This document shows, one piece after another, positions 44,874-53,633 of a stretch of 64,000 nucleotides of DNA (its first letter is position 1; every line of letters begins with the position of its first letter). The stretch comes from Planctomonas psychrotolerans (GTDB lineage Bacteria; Actinomycetota; Actinomycetes; Actinomycetales; Microbacteriaceae), in the NCBI RefSeq assembly GCF_008642235.1, contig NZ_SJEV01000001.1, positions 1,426,001 through 1,490,000 on the forward strand. The letters are read 5' to 3'. The position numbers and the translations under genes were made by a program. The notes under the pieces are model-generated. The model saw only the letters and a program-made list of their open reading frames with translations, searched no databases and was not told the DNA's origin.

Positions 44874-45620
44874 ATGAGCATGCCGCCGTCTCCCCCACCG
44901 CAGGGTTCCTCGCCGTCGAGCCCGACTGCGCCGCAGCCGTACGGGCAGCCGTACGGGCAGCCGTACGGCCGGCACTCCTCCGGCCCGCGGCGGGCGGCTC
45001 CGCGCACGCCCGCCGCGCCGCCGCTCGACGCCCGCCAGAAGCGAGGGACGTTCTGGGCCGGATTCCTGGCGCTCAACCTGATCTACCTCGGTGGCGGCCT
45101 CGTGCTGCTCGCCGTGGGCCTCGGCCTCGTCCTGGGATTCGCGTCCTGGGCCATCCGGTTGGCGAGTACCGGTGAGCCGGGCAGTGCACTCGGACAGGAA
45201 CCGCGGGCGTTCCTCGCCTTTCTCTCGCAGGTCGATGCTCCGCTGTGGTTGGCGCTCCTGGCACTCGGCGGACTGATCCTCCTCGCCCTCGGCGTTCTCG
45301 TGAGCTCGATGGTGCTGTCGCGGCACGGTATCCACAGTCCGTGGGCGGTCACCTGGAGCGCCGTGGGACTGTCGATGCCCGCGCTCGTCGCCGTCGGCGG
45401 GGTGCTGTCCTTCGCGAGCCAGGTCGGCGGCGCTGTGGTCTCCTTCGGCACCGCGCCGTGGTGGGGGTCGGGCGGCGGCGCACTCGACGGCGCGGACATC
45501 GCTCTCGGCGTCACCCTGGCCCTCGGGGGCCTGCTGGTCTCCCTCGCCGTGGTGGGCGTCGTCGGGTGGCTCCTGTGGTGGGGGATGGCGCATCTCCTTC
45601 GCGAGCCCGCGCGAACCTGA
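44874..45620 (+). CDS. Four-helix membrane protein with PYGQ repeats, function unknown
   Basis: A 248-residue protein. The first 60 residues are disordered and rich in Pro/Ser, with the tetrapeptide repeat PYGQPYGQPYG. Four membrane helices follow at about residues 68-95, 122-145, 153-180 and 205-235. The layout of a proline/glycine-rich cytoplasmic tail before a small helical bundle is common in actinobacterial envelope proteins. No family is recognised. It follows the MFS gene by 36 bases and may be co-transcribed. Confidence 0.75.
   Translation: MSMPPSPPPQGSSPSSPTAPQPYGQPYGQPYGRHSSGPRRAAPRTPAAPPLDARQKRGTFWAGFLALNLIYLGGGLVLLAVGLGLVLGFASWAIRLASTGEPGSALGQEPRAFLAFLSQVDAPLWLALLALGGLILLALGVLVSSMVLSRHGIHSPWAVTWSAVGLSMPALVAVGGVLSFASQVGGAVVSFGTAPWWGSGGGALDGADIALGVTLALGGLLVSLAVVGVVGWLLWWGMAHLLREPART
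44934..44969 (+). repeat. Three tandem copies of a 12-base coding repeat
   Basis: CAGCCGTACGGG occurs at 44934 and 44946 and with one change at 44958. In frame it encodes Gln-Pro-Tyr-Gly, giving the PYGQ run in the disordered N-terminus of the membrane protein. Such units can expand or shrink by slippage. Confidence 0.85.
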
Positions 45621-45684
45621 GACCGCTCCCCGCTCCCCGCTCCCCGGGCCCGCGCATGGCCGCGGTGCCGATGTCCGCTTCCGC

Positions 45685-46440
45685 TCAGGACCCGGATCCG
45701 TCGTGGGCCCAGGACGCGAGCTCGGCGCCGTCGAGCAGCACGGCGGGATGCGGTCCCGCGGCCTGCAGACCGGCGCGTTCGGCCGGTGAGAACGGGCGGG
45801 CGGATGCCGCGAGCACCAGATTGCCGTCCGTGCCGGCCACCAGGCCGCTGGCTCCGCCGAGCAGGGTGACGAACGGGAAGGTGTCGAGCACGTCGGCGGT
45901 GCGGGCACGCGGCACCGACAGCTCGGGGCCGATCGGCAGGTTCACGAGCAGCACACCGCTCGGGGCGAGGAGTGCGGAGAGAGAGCGCAGGAAGCCCCTC
46001 GATCGCGTCTCCTCGATCACCGGGCCTCCGCTGTAGAAGTCGTCGACCAGCACGTCGACCCGGCCGTGCAGCTCGCCGGGCAGCAGCGTGCTCGCATCCC
46101 GAGCATCGCCGGTGACCGTTCCCAGCACGGCCCCGTGGGGCAGCGGCAATGCCGCGACCACCTCGGAAACCATGGTCGGGTCCCGCTCGATGACCCACTG
46201 CCGCGAGCCCGGCCGCGTCGCCTGCACGTACCGCGGCAGGGTCAGACCACCCGCACCGAGGTGCACGGTCGTGATCGGCGAGCCGGGGTCACCGATCGCG
46301 TCGATCACATTGCCCATCCGCCGCACGTAGTCGAAGAACAGCCGGGTCGGGTCGTCGAGATTCACGTGGGACTGTTCGCGCCCGTCGATGGCCACGGTGA
46401 CGGCGCCGGGCACGTAGGCATCCGGCTCGATGGAGATCAC
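45685..46440 (-). CDS. Spermidine-synthase-like methyltransferase-fold protein
   Basis: A 251-residue protein from GTG 46440. The fold is that of spermidine synthases: TVHLGAGGLTLPRYVQA is the nucleotide-binding loop, WVIERDPTMVSEVVAALPL follows, and the DVLVDDFYSGGPVIEE segment is where the synthase acid would be. The tetrad HLGAGGLTLPRY with VRRMGNVID upstream is typical of actinobacterial fused or stand-alone spermidine-synthase-like proteins whose products are unknown. No partner decarboxylase gene is nearby. It probably acts on a small substrate using S-adenosylmethionine or decarboxylated form. Confidence 0.8.
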   Translation of the reverse strand: MISIEPDAYVPGAVTVAIDGREQSHVNLDDPTRLFFDYVRRMGNVIDAIGDPGSPITTVHLGAGGLTLPRYVQATRPGSRQWVIERDPTMVSEVVAALPLPHGAVLGTVTGDARDASTLLPGELHGRVDVLVDDFYSGGPVIEETRSRGFLRSLSALLAPSGVLLVNLPIGPELSVPRARTADVLDTFPFVTLLGGASGLVAGTDGNLVLAASARPFSPAERAGLQAAGPHPAVLLDGAELASWAHDGSGS

Positions 46441-46538
46441 GCGCGCAACGCTAGCGAGTCGCGGAAAGGCGACGAAATCTGGGAGAGTCAGGGGACGCCC
46501 CGCACCACGAGTGTTTCCCGCGACCCGAGGATCGAGAC

Positions 46539-47795
46539 ATGACCGCTGCCCGCCTGAGACACGCTCGGCGATTCGCCATGACGACCGTTCGCAGGTCGAT
46601 GCTCGCCATGTTCGCCAGCCAGCTGCTCGTGATCGGCGGCATCGCCACCGTGGACGCGGTGCAGAAGCGCACGCGCAGCAAGCGGACCAGCTTCCCGCAC
46701 CCCGGCACGTTCGAGAACACGGTGGCCGACACGTCCGCCACGGTGTACACCTACGGCGAGGACCTCTACGAGGCGATGCTCCAGGCCATCGCCGAGGCGC
46801 AGGACGAGATCCTCTTCGAGACCTACATCTGGAAGGGCGACTCGCTCGGGGAACGCTTCCGCGATGCCATCAACGCCGCGGCGGCGCGGGGCGTCTCCGT
46901 CTACATCATCTACGACGGCTTCGCCAACCTCGTCGTTCGGCCCTCGTTCTACGACTTCCACCCCGACGTGCACGTGTTCCGCTTCCCGATCCTCCGACCG
47001 TCGATCCTGTTCACCAACATCCGCGGCACCGGGTTCGACCACCGCAAGCTGCTCGTGGTCGATGACACGGTGGCCTACGTGGGCGGGTACAACATCGGCG
47101 CGACCTACGCGACCACCTGGCGCGACACGCACCTCGCCCTTCGTGGCCCCGCGATCTGGGACCTGCGTCAGGCCTTCGCGAACGTGTGGAACTTGCGGCG
47201 CGGGCCGGCGCGCGAACCGCTCGCCGTCACCGGCGCCAGCTCGTGGGAGCCGAGCATCCGCACCGTCAACAACATTCCGGCCAACCTCGTCTTCCCGGTG
47301 CGCGGGGTGTACCTGGATGCCATCAATCGCGCGCGGGAGCACATCTACCTCACCACGGCGTACTTCATCCCCGACCGGCAGATCCTCGAGGCCCTCATCC
47401 GGGCGAGCAAGCGGGGGGTCGACGTGCGCGTGCTCGTCCCGGAGTACTCGAACCACGTCGTCTCGGACTGGCTGTCCCGAGGCTTCTACACGTCGCTGTT
47501 GAAGGCCGGCGTGACCGTGCTGCTGTTCGAGAACGCGATGATCCACGCGAAGACCGCCACGATCGACGGTGAGTGGTCCACGGTGGGCACCGCGAACATC
47601 GACCGGCTGAGCCTCACCGGCAACTACGAGATCAACCTCGAGATCTTCGACGCCGACCTGGCCGCCACCATGGAGGAGATCTTCGCGGTCGACTCGTCGA
47701 ACAGCCACCCGCTCACCCTCGAGGAGTGGGAGAGCCGCCACGTGGTCGCACGAGTGAGCGAGGCGATCCTCATGCCCCTGCGTCCGTTCCTCTAG
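46539..47795 (+). CDS. Phospholipase D-family protein, cardiolipin synthase-like
   Basis: A 418-residue protein with two HKD motifs: FDHRKLLVVDDTVAYVGGYN near residue 167 and MIHAKTATIDGEWSTVGTAN near 331. One hydrophobic helix (about residues 22-40) anchors it to the membrane. The two motifs form one active site that joins two phosphatidylglycerols or a related pair. It is divergent from the spermidine-synthase-like gene. An ATG at 46578 is an alternative start that would drop 13 basic residues. Confidence 0.88.
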   Translation: MTAARLRHARRFAMTTVRRSMLAMFASQLLVIGGIATVDAVQKRTRSKRTSFPHPGTFENTVADTSATVYTYGEDLYEAMLQAIAEAQDEILFETYIWKGDSLGERFRDAINAAAARGVSVYIIYDGFANLVVRPSFYDFHPDVHVFRFPILRPSILFTNIRGTGFDHRKLLVVDDTVAYVGGYNIGATYATTWRDTHLALRGPAIWDLRQAFANVWNLRRGPAREPLAVTGASSWEPSIRTVNNIPANLVFPVRGVYLDAINRAREHIYLTTAYFIPDRQILEALIRASKRGVDVRVLVPEYSNHVVSDWLSRGFYTSLLKAGVTVLLFENAMIHAKTATIDGEWSTVGTANIDRLSLTGNYEINLEIFDADLAATMEEIFAVDSSNSHPLTLEEWESRHVVARVSEAILMPLRPFL

Positions 47796-47890
47796 GCCCC
47801 GACCGCATCTATCCCGGCTCGACCGCGTGCGCCGAGAGCGAACGCGCTCCGATACCGGGCACGGACGCTGGTCCTGCGCATCCGCGGGAG

Positions 47891-47915
47891 TAAACTTGAG
47901 TCACACAGACTCAAC
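47891..47915 (+). promoter_or_regulatory. clpB promoter -10 with HAIR operator (HspR box)
   Basis: TAAACT (47891-47896) is followed by CTTGAGT-N7-ACTCAAC (47895-47915), a HAIR box that overlaps the -10 in the same way as at dnaK. Fourteen bases are identical between the two promoters. The -35 element is weak. HspR binding here is inferred from this match. Confidence 0.88.
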
Positions 47916-47937
47916 TCTTATCTCTTGGAGGTAGGGC

Positions 47938-50103
47938 ATGGCGAACATGCAGGGCGCTCCCGGCACCGACGATCGCGCCAAGAGCGCGCTGGAGCAGTAC
48001 GGAATCAATCTGACCGAGGTGGCGAAGAGCGGGAAGCTCGACCCCGTGATCGGGCGGGATGCGGAGATCCGCCGCATCAGCCAGGTGCTCACCCGGCGCA
48101 CGAAGAACAATCCCGTGCTGATCGGGGAGCCCGGCGTGGGGAAGACGGCCGTGGTCGAGGGGCTCGCCCAGCGCATCGTGGCGGGCGACGTGGCCGACTC
48201 CCTCAAGGACAAGGAACTGGTGGCGCTCGACCTCGCCGCGCTGGTGGCGGGCGCGAAGTACCGGGGCGAGTTCGAGGAGCGGCTGAAGGCCGTGCTCAAG
48301 GAGATCAACGACTCCGACGGCCGCGTCATCACGTTCATCGACGAGCTGCACACCCTGATGGGCGCGGGCGGCGGCGAGGGGTCGGTGGCCGCGGCGAACA
48401 TGCTGAAGCCGATGCTCGCCCGTGGTGAGCTGCGCATGATCGGCGCCACCACGCTCAACGAGTACCGGGAGCACATCGAGAAGGACGCCGCGCTCGAACG
48501 CCGGTTCCAGCAGGTCTACGTGGGGGAGCCGTCGGTGGAGGACACCGTCGCGATCCTCCGGGGCCTCAAGGGTCGATACGAGGCGCACCACAAGGTGACG
48601 ATCGCCGACTCGGCGCTCGTGGCGGCGTCGGTGCTCTCGAACCGCTACATCCCCTCCCGGCAACTGCCCGACAAGGCCATCGACCTCATCGACGAGGCGG
48701 CCAGCCGGCTGAAGATGGAGATCGATTCCTCGCCGACCGAGATCGACGAGCTCAAGCGTGCCGTCGACCGGATGAAGATCGAAGAGCTCGCGCTCAAGAA
48801 GGAGAAGGACGACGCATCGCGCGAGCGCCTCGAGAAGCTCCGTGAGACGTTGGCCGAACGGCAGACCACCCTCACCGAACTGCAGGCGCGGTGGAATGCG
48901 GAGAAGAACTCGTTGCACAACGTCGGCGACCTCAAGACGAGCCTCAACGAGGCCCGCATCTCGCTCGACCGGGCGATGCGGGAGGGGCGCTACGAAGAGG
49001 CGTCCAAGCTGAACTACGAGACCATCCCCGGCATCGTGACCAGCCTCGCGGCCGCCGAGCAGGCCGAGTCGAGCGGCCCGCGCATGGTCAACGACCAGGT
49101 GACCGACGAGGACATCGCGTCCGTCGTCGCCGCCTGGACGGGCATCCCAGTGGATCGACTCACCCAGGGGGAGAGCGAGAAGCTGTTGCACCTCGAGGGC
49201 GAGCTCGGCAAGCGGTTGATCGGGCAGAAGCGCGCGGTGAAGGCCGTCGCCGACGCCGTGCGCCGCTCCCGCGCCGGTCTCTCCGATCCGAACCGACCCA
49301 CCGGGTCCTTCCTCTTCCTCGGCCCCACCGGCGTCGGCAAGACCGAGCTCGCCAAGGCGCTCGCGGAGTTCCTCTTCGACGACGAGAAGGCCATGGTGCG
49401 CATCGACATGAGCGAGTACGGCGAGAAGTTCTCCGTCTCGCGGCTCGTCGGAGCTCCTCCCGGCTACATCGGCTACGAGCAGGGCGGCCAGCTCACCGAG
49501 GCCGTCCGTCGTCGCCCGTACTCCGTGATCCTGCTCGACGAGGTGGAGAAGGCGCACCCCGAGGTCTTCGACGTGCTGTTGCAGGTGCTCGACGACGGAC
49601 GGCTCACCGACGGCCAGGGCCGCACGGTGGACTTCCGCAACGTCATCCTCATCCTCACCTCCAACCTCGGGTCGCACTTCATGGTCGACCAGGCGACGGA
49701 CGCGGCGGAGAAGGAGCGCGCGGTGCAGGCCCTCGTGCGCCAGGCGTTCAAGCCCGAGTTCGTGAACCGGCTCGACGACATCGTCGTGTTCTCGGCGCTC
49801 TCCACCGGCGACCTCGGTCAGATCGTGGAGCTGTACATCGACGCGCTGTCCCGTCGGCTCGGTCAGCGCCGCCTCGAGCTCGCGGTCACGCCCGATGCGC
49901 GCCGCTGGCTCGCCGAACGCGGCTACGACCCCGTGTACGGCGCGCGACCGCTGCGCCGCCTCATGCAGCACGAGATCGACGACCGCCTGGCGAACGCGCT
50001 TCTGGCCGGCGCGATCCGCGACGGCGACACAGTGCGGGTCGACATGGCCATCGACGGGGACGCCCTCACGGTCGACCGGCTGGAGCCGATCCTCGTCGAC
50101 TGA
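47938..50103 (+). CDS. clpB: ATP-dependent disaggregase ClpB lacking the N-terminal domain
   Basis: A 721-residue AAA+ protein, about 140 shorter than typical ClpB. The first AAA domain has [16 protein letters not shown] (Walker A) and [13 protein letters not shown] (Walker B). The coiled-coil middle domain (about residues 260-370, [16 protein letters not shown] and on) is what defines ClpB rather than ClpC/ClpA. The second AAA domain has [29 protein letters not shown] and a sensor-2 GARPLRRLM. The N-terminal substrate domain is absent, not lost by frameshift: ATG 47938 follows TTGGAGG and the HAIR promoter. It solubilises aggregates with DnaK. Confidence 0.96.
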   Translation: MANMQGAPGTDDRAKSALEQYGINLTEVAKSGKLDPVIGRDAEIRRISQVLTRRTKNNPVLIGEPGVGKTAVVEGLAQRIVAGDVADSLKDKELVALDLAALVAGAKYRGEFEERLKAVLKEINDSDGRVITFIDELHTLMGAGGGEGSVAAANMLKPMLARGELRMIGATTLNEYREHIEKDAALERRFQQVYVGEPSVEDTVAILRGLKGRYEAHHKVTIADSALVAASVLSNRYIPSRQLPDKAIDLIDEAASRLKMEIDSSPTEIDELKRAVDRMKIEELALKKEKDDASRERLEKLRETLAERQTTLTELQARWNAEKNSLHNVGDLKTSLNEARISLDRAMREGRYEEASKLNYETIPGIVTSLAAAEQAESSGPRMVNDQVTDEDIASVVAAWTGIPVDRLTQGESEKLLHLEGELGKRLIGQKRAVKAVADAVRRSRAGLSDPNRPTGSFLFLGPTGVGKTELAKALAEFLFDDEKAMVRIDMSEYGEKFSVSRLVGAPPGYIGYEQGGQLTEAVRRRPYSVILLDEVEKAHPEVFDVLLQVLDDGRLTDGQGRTVDFRNVILILTSNLGSHFMVDQATDAAEKERAVQALVRQAFKPEFVNRLDDIVVFSALSTGDLGQIVELYIDALSRRLGQRRLELAVTPDARRWLAERGYDPVYGARPLRRLMQHEIDDRLANALLAGAIRDGDTVRVDMAIDGDALTVDRLEPILVD

Positions 50104-50144
50104 CCGCCCTACTCCCCCCTGATCTGTCCCGGCACGTCTTGTCT

Positions 50145-50178
50145 ACTCCCGGCGCGCGTAGGTTCGCGTGCCGGGAGT
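50145..50178 (+). terminator. 14-base-pair hairpin after clpB
   Basis: ACTCCCGGCGCGCG and CGCGTGCCGGGAGT (one mismatch) pair around a six-base loop, 42 bases after the clpB stop. It is a likely intrinsic or structure-assisted terminator, without a T run. Its end overlaps the first copy of the 23-base direct repeat. Confidence 0.6.
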
Positions 50179-50199
50179 GCAGGATGCGTGCCGCGACGG
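50177..50199. repeat. 23-base direct repeat, copy 1
   Basis: GTGCAGGATGCGTGCCGCGA followed by CGG recurs exactly at 50981-51003. The two copies flank the nitroreductase gene, 804 bases apart start to start. No transposase or integrase is nearby. Confidence 0.75.
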
Positions 50200-50241
50200 G
50201 ATTGTGGGCGGGCGGCGGGTGACGGGCGGCGGGTGGGGTGG

Positions 50242-50838
50242 CTAGTTCCAGGTGCCGCGGTGCACGAGGTCGCCGAGAGGCTTGCGCGAGCGCGGCGCCG
50301 ACTCGCGGGCGCGCACGCGCTCGGGGAGGGTGTCCGCCTCACCGAGCACGCCGAGGGCCGACACCGTGAGCGGCTCGAACCGGGCGGGGATGCCGAACGA
50401 CTCGCGCAGCGCCTCAGCCGAGAATCCCGCCATCTGATGCACATGCAGCCCGTCGGCGTGGGCCTGCACGGTGAAGTGGGCGACGGCCTGTCCGAGGTCG
50501 TACTCGTGCCGCGTCCGAGGTGCGCCGTTCTCGTCGGTGACCTCGGCCACGTTGGCGACGAGCACGGTGGCGCTGTGCGCCCACTCGGCGTTGCCCGGAG
50601 CCAGGGAGTCGAGGATCGCGGCGAAGGTGTCGTCGCCGCGGCGACCGACGACGAAGCGGGACGGCTGACCATTCGCCAGTGACGGCGTCCACCGGGCGGC
50701 CTCGAGGGCGGCGGTGAGCTGCTCGTCGGACACCACGCCATCCGGGTCGAACGCCCGGGGGCTCCAGCGTTCGGCGAGCACATCGACGAGCGGGACGCTG
50801 GTTTCGGCGCGTCGGTCGGTCGCGGTGGTGGGCAGCAT
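50242..50838 (-). CDS. Nitroreductase family protein
   Basis: A 198-residue FMN-binding nitroreductase. The start ERWSPRAFDPDGVVSDEQL, the AARWTPSLANGQPSRFVV flavin segment and the VQAHADGLHVHQMAGF region are typical of the NfnB/oxidoreductase branch. It acts as a cytoplasmic dimer that reduces nitro compounds, quinones or enones with NAD(P)H. The ATG at 50838 was chosen over a long upstream extension that lacks family features; an AAAGGA site precedes it. It stands alone between 23-base direct repeats. Confidence 0.88.
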   Translation of the reverse strand: MLPTTATDRRAETSVPLVDVLAERWSPRAFDPDGVVSDEQLTAALEAARWTPSLANGQPSRFVVGRRGDDTFAAILDSLAPGNAEWAHSATVLVANVAEVTDENGAPRTRHEYDLGQAVAHFTVQAHADGLHVHQMAGFSAEALRESFGIPARFEPLTVSALGVLGEADTLPERVRARESAPRSRKPLGDLVHRGTWN

Positions 50839-50980
50839 GCGGAATCCTTTCGCAGGAACGGTCGCGATGCGGGCACCGCGGGAGGGCGGCGCCGGTGCCG
50901 TGGAGCCCAACGACGGGCGCGGCCGTCGCATTCCCGCCTGCCCGCGCCGTTCGCTCCGCGCCCCGCGCACTACTGTCGCC

Positions 50981-51003
50981 GTGCAGGATGCGTGCCGCGA
51001 CGG
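50981..51003. repeat. 23-base direct repeat, copy 2
   Basis: Exact second copy of the sequence at 50177-50199, in the same orientation, ending two bases before the stop codon of the leftward ROK regulator. See copy 1. Confidence 0.75.
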
Positions 51004-51004
51004 A

Positions 51005-52219
51005 TCACCCGACCCGGCGGGTGCCGCAGGCGAGGTCGAGCATGCCGTCGCGTGCCGCCTCGAGGGCGGCCGACACCGCTCCGATGGAGACGACGTCGCC
51101 GCCCAGGCGCGACGCCACGAGTTCGGGCGCCGGCAGGTCCAGTTCCCGGGGAAGCGCTGCCCGCGCCGCTCCGATGAGTTCGGCGGCGCCGTCGGCGATC
51201 GACCCGGAGACCACGACCCGTGCGGGGTCGAAGAGGCTGCCGAGGATGCCCGTGACGACACCGAGCATCGCGCCGACCCGGTGCATCACCCGCTCGGCAT
51301 CGGGGTCTCCTCGCCGCGCCGCCTCGAGCACCGTTCGCCCGTCGAGTTCGGCCACGGGCACGGTGGCCAGAGGGCTCCCCTCGGACACCTCGCCCGCGGC
51401 GACGGCTTCCCGCGCCCACTGCGCGGCCCGAGACCCGAGTCCCCACGCGCCCTCGACCCCGATCACGTGGTCGAACGCGACCATCTCGCCCACGCCGCCG
51501 TGGCGTCCGCGGAGCAGTACGCCGTCGACGACGACCCCGGCCCCGAGGCGCTCCCCGGCGAGGAGCGTGACGTAGTCGCGGCAGCCGACCGCGGCCCCGA
51601 CGGTGCCCTCGGCGACCGCGGCGAGCGATGCGTCGTTCTCGACTCGGACGAGCGGCACCCATTCGCCGAACAGGGCGGCGAGATCGGGATTCATCCGCCT
51701 CCAGAACTCCGCCCGGTGCGGGGGAGACATCCCCGCGCGATCGACGGGCGCCGGTACGCCGATGCAGATGGAGAGCACGTCCTTCCGGGACCGCCCGGCC
51801 GTGCGCAGCGCGGCATCCACAGCCGACGTCACTGCGGCGCGCCGTTCGTCGACCGAGTCGTGCTCCGGATCGAGGATCACGTGCTCGCGAGTCAACTCGC
51901 CGCCGCGGAGATCGGCCACCACGGTGGTCAGATGTGCGCGCCCGGCGTCGGTGCCCACGACGACCATCTCGCCGGTGCGGAGCGCGAAGCGCCGAGCCGG
52001 TCGGCCCTTCCGATAGTCACCCCCCGCCCGCGCGTTGGGGAGCTCGCGGAGCACGCCCAGCTCCACGAGCTCGTCGATCACGTCGATCGTCGTCGAGCGG
52101 GTGAGACCGGCGACCGACATCACGTCGCTCGCGGTGAACACCTCGTTCTCCCAGGCGTGGCGGAGCGCGATATCGAGGCTTCTACGGCGTACCGCGCCCG
52201 TCGGGGTCGGATTGGACAT
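51005..52219 (-). CDS. ROK family transcriptional repressor (NagC/XylR type)
   Basis: A 404-residue regulator. Residues 1-70 are a MarR-like winged helix (VFTASDVMSVAGLTRSTTIDV and LRELPNARAGG), and the rest is a ROK sugar-binding domain with VVVGTDAGRAHLTTVV, VENDASLAAVAEG and RLGAGVVVDGVLLRGRHGGVGEM. The Cys cluster that binds zinc in ROK kinases is absent. It is divergent from an ABC importer operon and separated by AATCTA palindromes, so it most likely represses that operon until its sugar is present. Confidence 0.87.
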   Translation of the reverse strand: MSNPTPTGAVRRRSLDIALRHAWENEVFTASDVMSVAGLTRSTTIDVIDELVELGVLRELPNARAGGDYRKGRPARRFALRTGEMVVVGTDAGRAHLTTVVADLRGGELTREHVILDPEHDSVDERRAAVTSAVDAALRTAGRSRKDVLSICIGVPAPVDRAGMSPPHRAEFWRRMNPDLAALFGEWVPLVRVENDASLAAVAEGTVGAAVGCRDYVTLLAGERLGAGVVVDGVLLRGRHGGVGEMVAFDHVIGVEGAWGLGSRAAQWAREAVAAGEVSEGSPLATVPVAELDGRTVLEAARRGDPDAERVMHRVGAMLGVVTGILGSLFDPARVVVSGSIADGAAELIGAARAALPRELDLPAPELVASRLGGDVVSIGAVSAALEAARDGMLDLACGTRRVG

Positions 52220-52260
52220 CAGCCCTTGACCTTTCGCGTCCCATCCTGCATCGTTGTCCC

Positions 52261-52288
52261 AATCTACTAGATTCGCCAAGTAAATCTA
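52261..52288. promoter_or_regulatory. AATCTA-type operator of the ROK regulator
   Basis: AATCTA-C-TAGATT (52261-52273) is a perfect palindrome. A third half-site AATCTA follows at 52283-52288, so TAGATT and AATCTA make a second inverted pair nine bases apart. The region sits between the divergent ROK regulator and the ABC importer operon and is inferred to bind the ROK protein. Confidence 0.6.
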
Positions 52289-52343
52289 TTGGCCGATCAA
52301 CTCTCCTGCATCAGTGACGATGAACTGTGGAAGGACCAGCGAC

Positions 52344-53606
52344 GTGGCTGCGATCTCACAACGATGGACCCGAGCGGTGGCGATCGCGCTGGGGGTCGGC
52401 CTCGTCGGCGGCCTCACCGCGTGCGCCGGTGCCGGCGAGCCGGCCGAAGTACGGTTCCACCTCAGCAAGCCGGAGGCCATCCCGTACTTCCGGGAGCTCG
52501 TCGGGGAGTACAACGCCTCGCAGGACGAGGTGCGCGTGGTCTTCGACACGTCGTCGAATCTGCAGGCCGGGTTCCTCCGCGGGAACCCGCCCGACCTGGG
52601 GTTGCTCAACTACAACATGGAGATGGCCCGCTTCATGGAGCGCGGAGCGCTGAGCGACCTCAGCGACATGCCCGAGGCCGATCGGATCCGCCCGGAAGTG
52701 CAGGAGCTCGTCGACCAGTACGCCACCTACCCGGGCCGCACGAGCGTGCTGCCCTATTCGGTGATGGCGGCGTCGGTGATCTACAACAAGCAGATCTTCG
52801 AGGAGCAGGGCGTGGAGGTGCCGCGAACCTACGACGAACTGATCGAGGTCTGCGAGGCACTTAAGGCCGCGGGGATCACCCCGTTCTATGCGACCTTCAA
52901 GGACCCGTGGACCATCGGACAGGGGTGGTTCGACTACACCGTCGGGGGGAACATCGACGTCGCGGAGTTCTACGACGAGATGAACGAACTCGGCACCGAG
53001 GTCGGGCCGGACTCGCCGGTGTCGTTCGAGAAGACGCTGAGCGAACCGGTGGAGCAGATGACGCAGCTCGCGGCGAACTACACGAATCCGGATGCCGCGA
53101 GCCGCGCGTACGGCGACGGCAACCTCGCGTTCGCCGAAGGTCAGGCCGCGATGTATCTGCAGGGGCCGTGGGCCTTCGGCGAGATCGCGAAGACCAATCC
53201 CGACCTCGACCTCGGCACGTTCCCCCTTCCCGTGACCAACGATCCCGATGATCTCGCGGTGCGCGTGAACATCGACCTCGCCGCGTGGATCCCGGAAGCG
53301 TCGACGCGCAAAGCCGAGGCCCGCGACTTCCTCAGCTACCTCTTCCAGCAGGAGGTCATGGACGAGTACAACGCCGCCTTCCTGGGGTACGGAACGACGA
53401 TCGAGGCGGCGCCGGTCACCGATCCGCGCATCGTCGGCATGAAGGAGTACTACGACGCGGCGAAGTTCTATCAGGGGCCGTCGAGGGCGATCCCCCTCAC
53501 CATCCCGACCGACAACTACCTGCAGGGCATCGTCACAGGCTCGGACGCGGAAGAGACGCTCGCCGTCATGGACGCCGACTGGGCCCGACTGGCGTTCCGC
53601 CAATAG
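52344..53606 (+). CDS. Sugar ABC transporter substrate-binding lipoprotein (alpha-glucoside type)
   Basis: A 420-residue binding protein from GTG 52344, chosen because GGAAGGA stands eight bases upstream; GTG 52314 would add ten residues. The lipobox is GLTAC (Cys about 27). The mature start EVRFHLSKPEAIPYFREL and the AFAEGQAAMYLQGPWAFGEI segment are typical of family-1 binding proteins. It feeds the two permeases encoded next. The GH13 glucosidase at the end of the operon points to maltose, trehalose or isomaltose-type sugars. Confidence 0.92.
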   Translation: MAAISQRWTRAVAIALGVGLVGGLTACAGAGEPAEVRFHLSKPEAIPYFRELVGEYNASQDEVRVVFDTSSNLQAGFLRGNPPDLGLLNYNMEMARFMERGALSDLSDMPEADRIRPEVQELVDQYATYPGRTSVLPYSVMAASVIYNKQIFEEQGVEVPRTYDELIEVCEALKAAGITPFYATFKDPWTIGQGWFDYTVGGNIDVAEFYDEMNELGTEVGPDSPVSFEKTLSEPVEQMTQLAANYTNPDAASRAYGDGNLAFAEGQAAMYLQGPWAFGEIAKTNPDLDLGTFPLPVTNDPDDLAVRVNIDLAAWIPEASTRKAEARDFLSYLFQQEVMDEYNAAFLGYGTTIEAAPVTDPRIVGMKEYYDAAKFYQGPSRAIPLTIPTDNYLQGIVTGSDAEETLAVMDADWARLAFRQ

Positions 53607-53633
53607 CTGCTGAAGAAAGGGAAGCGACACGTC

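Noticed and set aside
43434-45908. 824-codon open frame on the minus strand
   Set aside because: It is antisense to the MFS and PYGQ membrane-protein genes and is a typical high-GC shadow frame without family features.
47938-47960. Frameshift or truncation explaining the short ClpB
   Set aside because: The start has its own ribosome site right after an HspR-type promoter, so the short form is the designed product.
47911-49971. 686-codon open frame on the minus strand
   Set aside because: It lies entirely antisense to clpB, whose sequence is conserved on the plus strand.
50177-51003. Mobile element or integron cassette around the nitroreductase
   Set aside because: No transposase, integrase or terminal inverted repeats are visible. 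Only the direct repeat is reported.
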